DNA of 8,183 nt from Chloroflexota bacterium (lineage in GTDB: Bacteria > Chloroflexota > Anaerolineae > Anaerolineales > UBA11579). This document shows positions 6,719-8,183 of this stretch, in pieces; positions within the stretch are counted from its first letter, which is position 1, and every line of letters begins with the position of its first letter. Under the pieces are notes generated by a model. That model saw nothing but the letters and a program-made list of their open reading frames with translations. It was not told where the DNA came from and ran no database searches. Where the stretch lies: NCBI GenBank assembly GCA_030610225.1, contig JAUWSD010000047.1:1-8183 (forward strand). Direction: 5' to 3'. The position numbers and the translations under genes were made by a program.

Positions 6719-6751
6719 TACTAATCAAGGAAAAATATATCTTAATTAGTA
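6719..6751. repeat. 33-bp inverted repeat in the divergent mutase/desulfurase region
   Basis: TACTAATCAAG (6719-6729) and CTTAATTAGTA (6741-6751) are reverse complements at 10 of 11 positions, separated by 11 bases. Arm centres are 22 bp apart, about two DNA turns, so two protein subunits could bind the same face. The left arm covers the -35 region of the mutase promoter. The right arm lies just upstream of a TATAAT facing the desulfurase. It is a good operator candidate for both directions; the regulator is unknown. In such AT-rich DNA chance similarity cannot be excluded. Confidence 0.45.
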
Positions 6752-6756
6752 AAATA

Positions 6757-6762
6757 TATAAT
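6757..6762 (+). promoter_or_regulatory. Distal TATAAT box facing the cysteine desulfurase
   Basis: A consensus -10 hexamer on the plus strand that predicts a start near 6769 and a leader of about 53 bases. The -35 position holds only AT-rich sequence and lies next to the inverted repeat at 6719-6751. The leader would carry AGGA (6805-6808) about 13 bases before ATG, too far for an ideal ribosome site. Confidence 0.3.
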
Positions 6763-6785
6763 ACATCACCATCTGAATCGCGAAC

Positions 6786-6814
6786 CTGAATCCAATAATA
6801 AAGCAGGATATAAT
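6786..6814 (+). promoter_or_regulatory. Proximal promoter of the cysteine desulfurase, possibly leaderless
   Basis: A consensus TATAAT (6809-6814) lies 17 bp after a weak -35-like CTGAAT (6786-6791). Normal spacing would start transcription at about 6820-6822, on or next to the ATG at 6822. That would give a leaderless mRNA and fits the absence of a well-placed Shine-Dalgarno sequence. Confidence 0.4.
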
Positions 6815-6821
6815 TAATTCC

Positions 6822-8000
6822 ATGAGTGACTCAAAATCTCAAAGAACATATTTTGACTATGCTGCAACTACACCTGTAGATCCCCGCGTAGTAGAGACGA
6901 TGCTCCCATTTTTCTCCGATCAATTTGGGAATCCCTCATCCGTTCATTTGTTTGGGCAAAGAGCTGACTTGGTGGTTGAAGCTGCCCGTTCAAGGTGCGC
7001 TAAAGCCCTGAATTGCAGTCCATCCGAAATTGTGTTCACTTCGTGTGGCTCTGAAAGTGATAATCTCGCCATCAGGGGCACTGCGCTTGCTGTCCGCGAA
7101 AAGGATGGACGGGATCATATCCTCACCACAAAAGTTGAACATGATGCTGTCACCCATACATTTCAACAGCTCGAAAAATACAATGGTTTCAAAGTCGAAT
7201 ACATCCCTGTAAATAAGTTTGGAACGGTTGATCCTGAAACTCTACGAGCTATGCTCACTCCGAAAACAAGCATCGTTTCAATCATGTACGCGAACAATGA
7301 GATCGGCTCGATCAATCCGATCAATGAACTGGGAATAGTGTGTGCTGAAGCTGGGGTTTATTTTCATACTGATGCAGTTCAGGGAGCAGCTTATTTACCC
7401 ATAGACATGCATGAGATCTGCGTGGATATGGCATCGATCGGTGCGCATAAGATGTATGGGCCAAAAGGTGTCGGGATCCTTTATGTTAAGCAAGGCACTC
7501 CCATCATTCCTTCTCAAACTGGTGGCGGTCAGGAATCGGGATTGAGAGCCGGCACATCAAATGTTCCCCTGATCGTTGGCCAGACTGTGGCATTAGTCAA
7601 TATCCAGAATAACAAACGGGAGAGAGCCAGGCACTATTCAGAACTGCGAGACATATTGATTACTGGTGTTCTTAATAATATCCCTTATTCAAAACTGACT
7701 GGTCATCCAATAATCAGGCTGCCCAACCACGCCAGCTTTGTCTTCAAGAATGTAAATGGTAATGAGCTTCTGATGCAGCTGGATATGGCTGGATTCGCCT
7801 GCTCATCCGGTTCTGCCTGCAAAACTGGCAACCCTGAACCCTCAGATGTATTGACTGAGATCGGTCTTGAAAGAGACTGGGCACTGGGCTCACTGCGTGT
7901 AAGTTTAGGTACATCAACACGGAAAGAGGATATTGAGCGATTTATCAAGATCCTTCCAGACCTGGTTATTAAGAATCGAAAAATGCAGGGGGCTGGATAA
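6822..8000 (+). CDS. iscS: Cysteine desulfurase, IscS/NifS family (PLP-dependent)
   Basis: The 392-residue protein is a complete class V aminotransferase-fold cysteine desulfurase. FDYAATTPVDP (11-21) is the classic N-terminus. H107 (KVEHDAV) stacks on the cofactor, D184 and Q187 (HTDAVQG) contact it, and K210 (GAHKMYGPKG) forms the Schiff base. The mobile loop ACSSGSACKTGNPEPSDVL (326-344) carries catalytic C333 and an extra C327; its length is that of the group I (IscS/NifS) type. It removes sulfur from cysteine as a persulfide and passes it to acceptors for Fe-S clusters or tRNA thiolation. mnmA follows after 1 bp, so supply of sulfur to MnmA is a likely main role. No IscU or IscR gene is visible, so iscS is a family label and not proof of orthology. 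The start gives about eight residues before the family core and lacks a good ribosome site. Confidence 0.92.
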   Translation: MSDSKSQRTYFDYAATTPVDPRVVETMLPFFSDQFGNPSSVHLFGQRADLVVEAARSRCAKALNCSPSEIVFTSCGSESDNLAIRGTALAVREKDGRDHILTTKVEHDAVTHTFQQLEKYNGFKVEYIPVNKFGTVDPETLRAMLTPKTSIVSIMYANNEIGSINPINELGIVCAEAGVYFHTDAVQGAAYLPIDMHEICVDMASIGAHKMYGPKGVGILYVKQGTPIIPSQTGGGQESGLRAGTSNVPLIVGQTVALVNIQNNKRERARHYSELRDILITGVLNNIPYSKLTGHPIIRLPNHASFVFKNVNGNELLMQLDMAGFACSSGSACKTGNPEPSDVLTEIGLERDWALGSLRVSLGTSTRKEDIERFIKILPDLVIKNRKMQGAG

Positions 8001-8001
8001 G

Positions 8002-8183
8002 ATGCTCCAGGATAAAACACGCATCATTTCGGCAATGAGCGGTGGAGTTGACAGTTCTGCTGCAACAGCCATGCTCGTTGAACAAGGGCATGATGTGATC
8101 GGGATCATGCTGCGCTTGTGGAGTGATCCTGAACAGGACTGCTACAATAAATGCTGTTCGCCTGAATCAATGCTGCGAGCAAA
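8002..8183 (+). CDS. mnmA: tRNA-specific 2-thiouridylase MnmA (partial, N-terminus only)
   Basis: I translated 60 complete codons by hand before the window ends. SGGVDSS at about residues 13-19 is the PP-loop that binds ATP in this group of adenylating enzymes. MLRLWSDPEQDCYNKCCSPESMLRA (about 35-59) matches the region after the PP-loop in MnmA, including the CC pair before SPE. MnmA activates U34 of the tRNAs for Lys, Glu and Gln and inserts sulfur that comes from a cysteine desulfurase. The ATG begins 1 bp after the desulfurase stop, with a G-rich stretch (AGGGGG, about 9 bases upstream) as probable ribosome site, so the two genes form one transcription unit. The full protein normally has about 350-380 residues; the catalytic cysteines lie beyond the window. 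Confidence 0.92.
   Translation, partial: MLQDKTRIISAMSGGVDSSAATAMLVEQGHDVIGIMLRLWSDPEQDCYNKCCSPESMLRA

Noticed and set aside
6773..6792. Direct repeat CTGAATC at 6773-6779 and 6786-6792
   Set aside because: Seven bases repeated once at a 13-bp offset is weak, and the second copy overlaps the possible -35. It is not enough for an operator call.
1..8183. Mobile element, phage defence system, CRISPR array or RNA gene
   Set aside because: No transposase, integrase, nuclease-toxin pair, spaced repeat array or tRNA/rRNA-like sequence was seen. All genes belong to common chromosomal families.

Overview
The window looks like ordinary chromosome from a bacterium of moderately low GC. The protein style suggests Chloroflexota, class Anaerolineae: a GAF/HisKA_3 histidine kinase of DevS/NreB type, a phosphoglucomutase of about 470 residues with a GTDGWRG start, and AT-rich intergenic DNA. 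This assignment rests on family resemblance only and is moderate to low in confidence. Genes are densely packed, the genetic code is standard, and I see no tRNA, rRNA, insertion sequence, phage gene or CRISPR array.

Left part (1-3407), mostly on the minus strand. A VOC/glyoxalase-fold protein (385-762) lies just upstream of an SDR-type epimerase cut by the window edge (1-357). A clear rho-independent terminator (801-835) separates them from a signalling block. That block has a membrane GAF histidine kinase (1354-2682, minus), a NarL/DevR-type response regulator transcribed divergently (2754-3407, plus), and a receiver-only protein downstream of the kinase (840-1232, minus). The receiver-only protein has lost several switch residues. 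The kinase and the NarL-type regulator are probably a cognate pair sharing a 71-bp intergenic region.

Middle part (3408-6702). The regulator converges on a three-gene minus-strand operon: phosphohexomutase (5245-6666), TatD-family nuclease (4435-5241) and a trans-polyprenyl diphosphate synthase (3473-4453). The genes are separated by 3 bp or overlap by 19 bp. The convergent gap holds a copy of the widespread GTCATTGCGAG...GAAGCAATCT palindromic repeat.

Right part (6703-8183). A 155-bp divergent intergenic region contains an extended -10 promoter for the mutase operon, an 11-11-11 inverted repeat, and two TATAAT boxes facing the cysteine desulfurase gene (6822-8000). The desulfurase is followed after 1 bp by mnmA, which runs off the window. 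Desulfurase and MnmA are consecutive steps in tRNA 2-thiouridine synthesis, so they form a coherent sulfur-transfer operon.

I did not find a convincing undescribed system. The best leads are small: the degenerate stand-alone receiver beside the two-component pair, the two intergenic inverted repeats, and a possibly leaderless desulfurase transcript.
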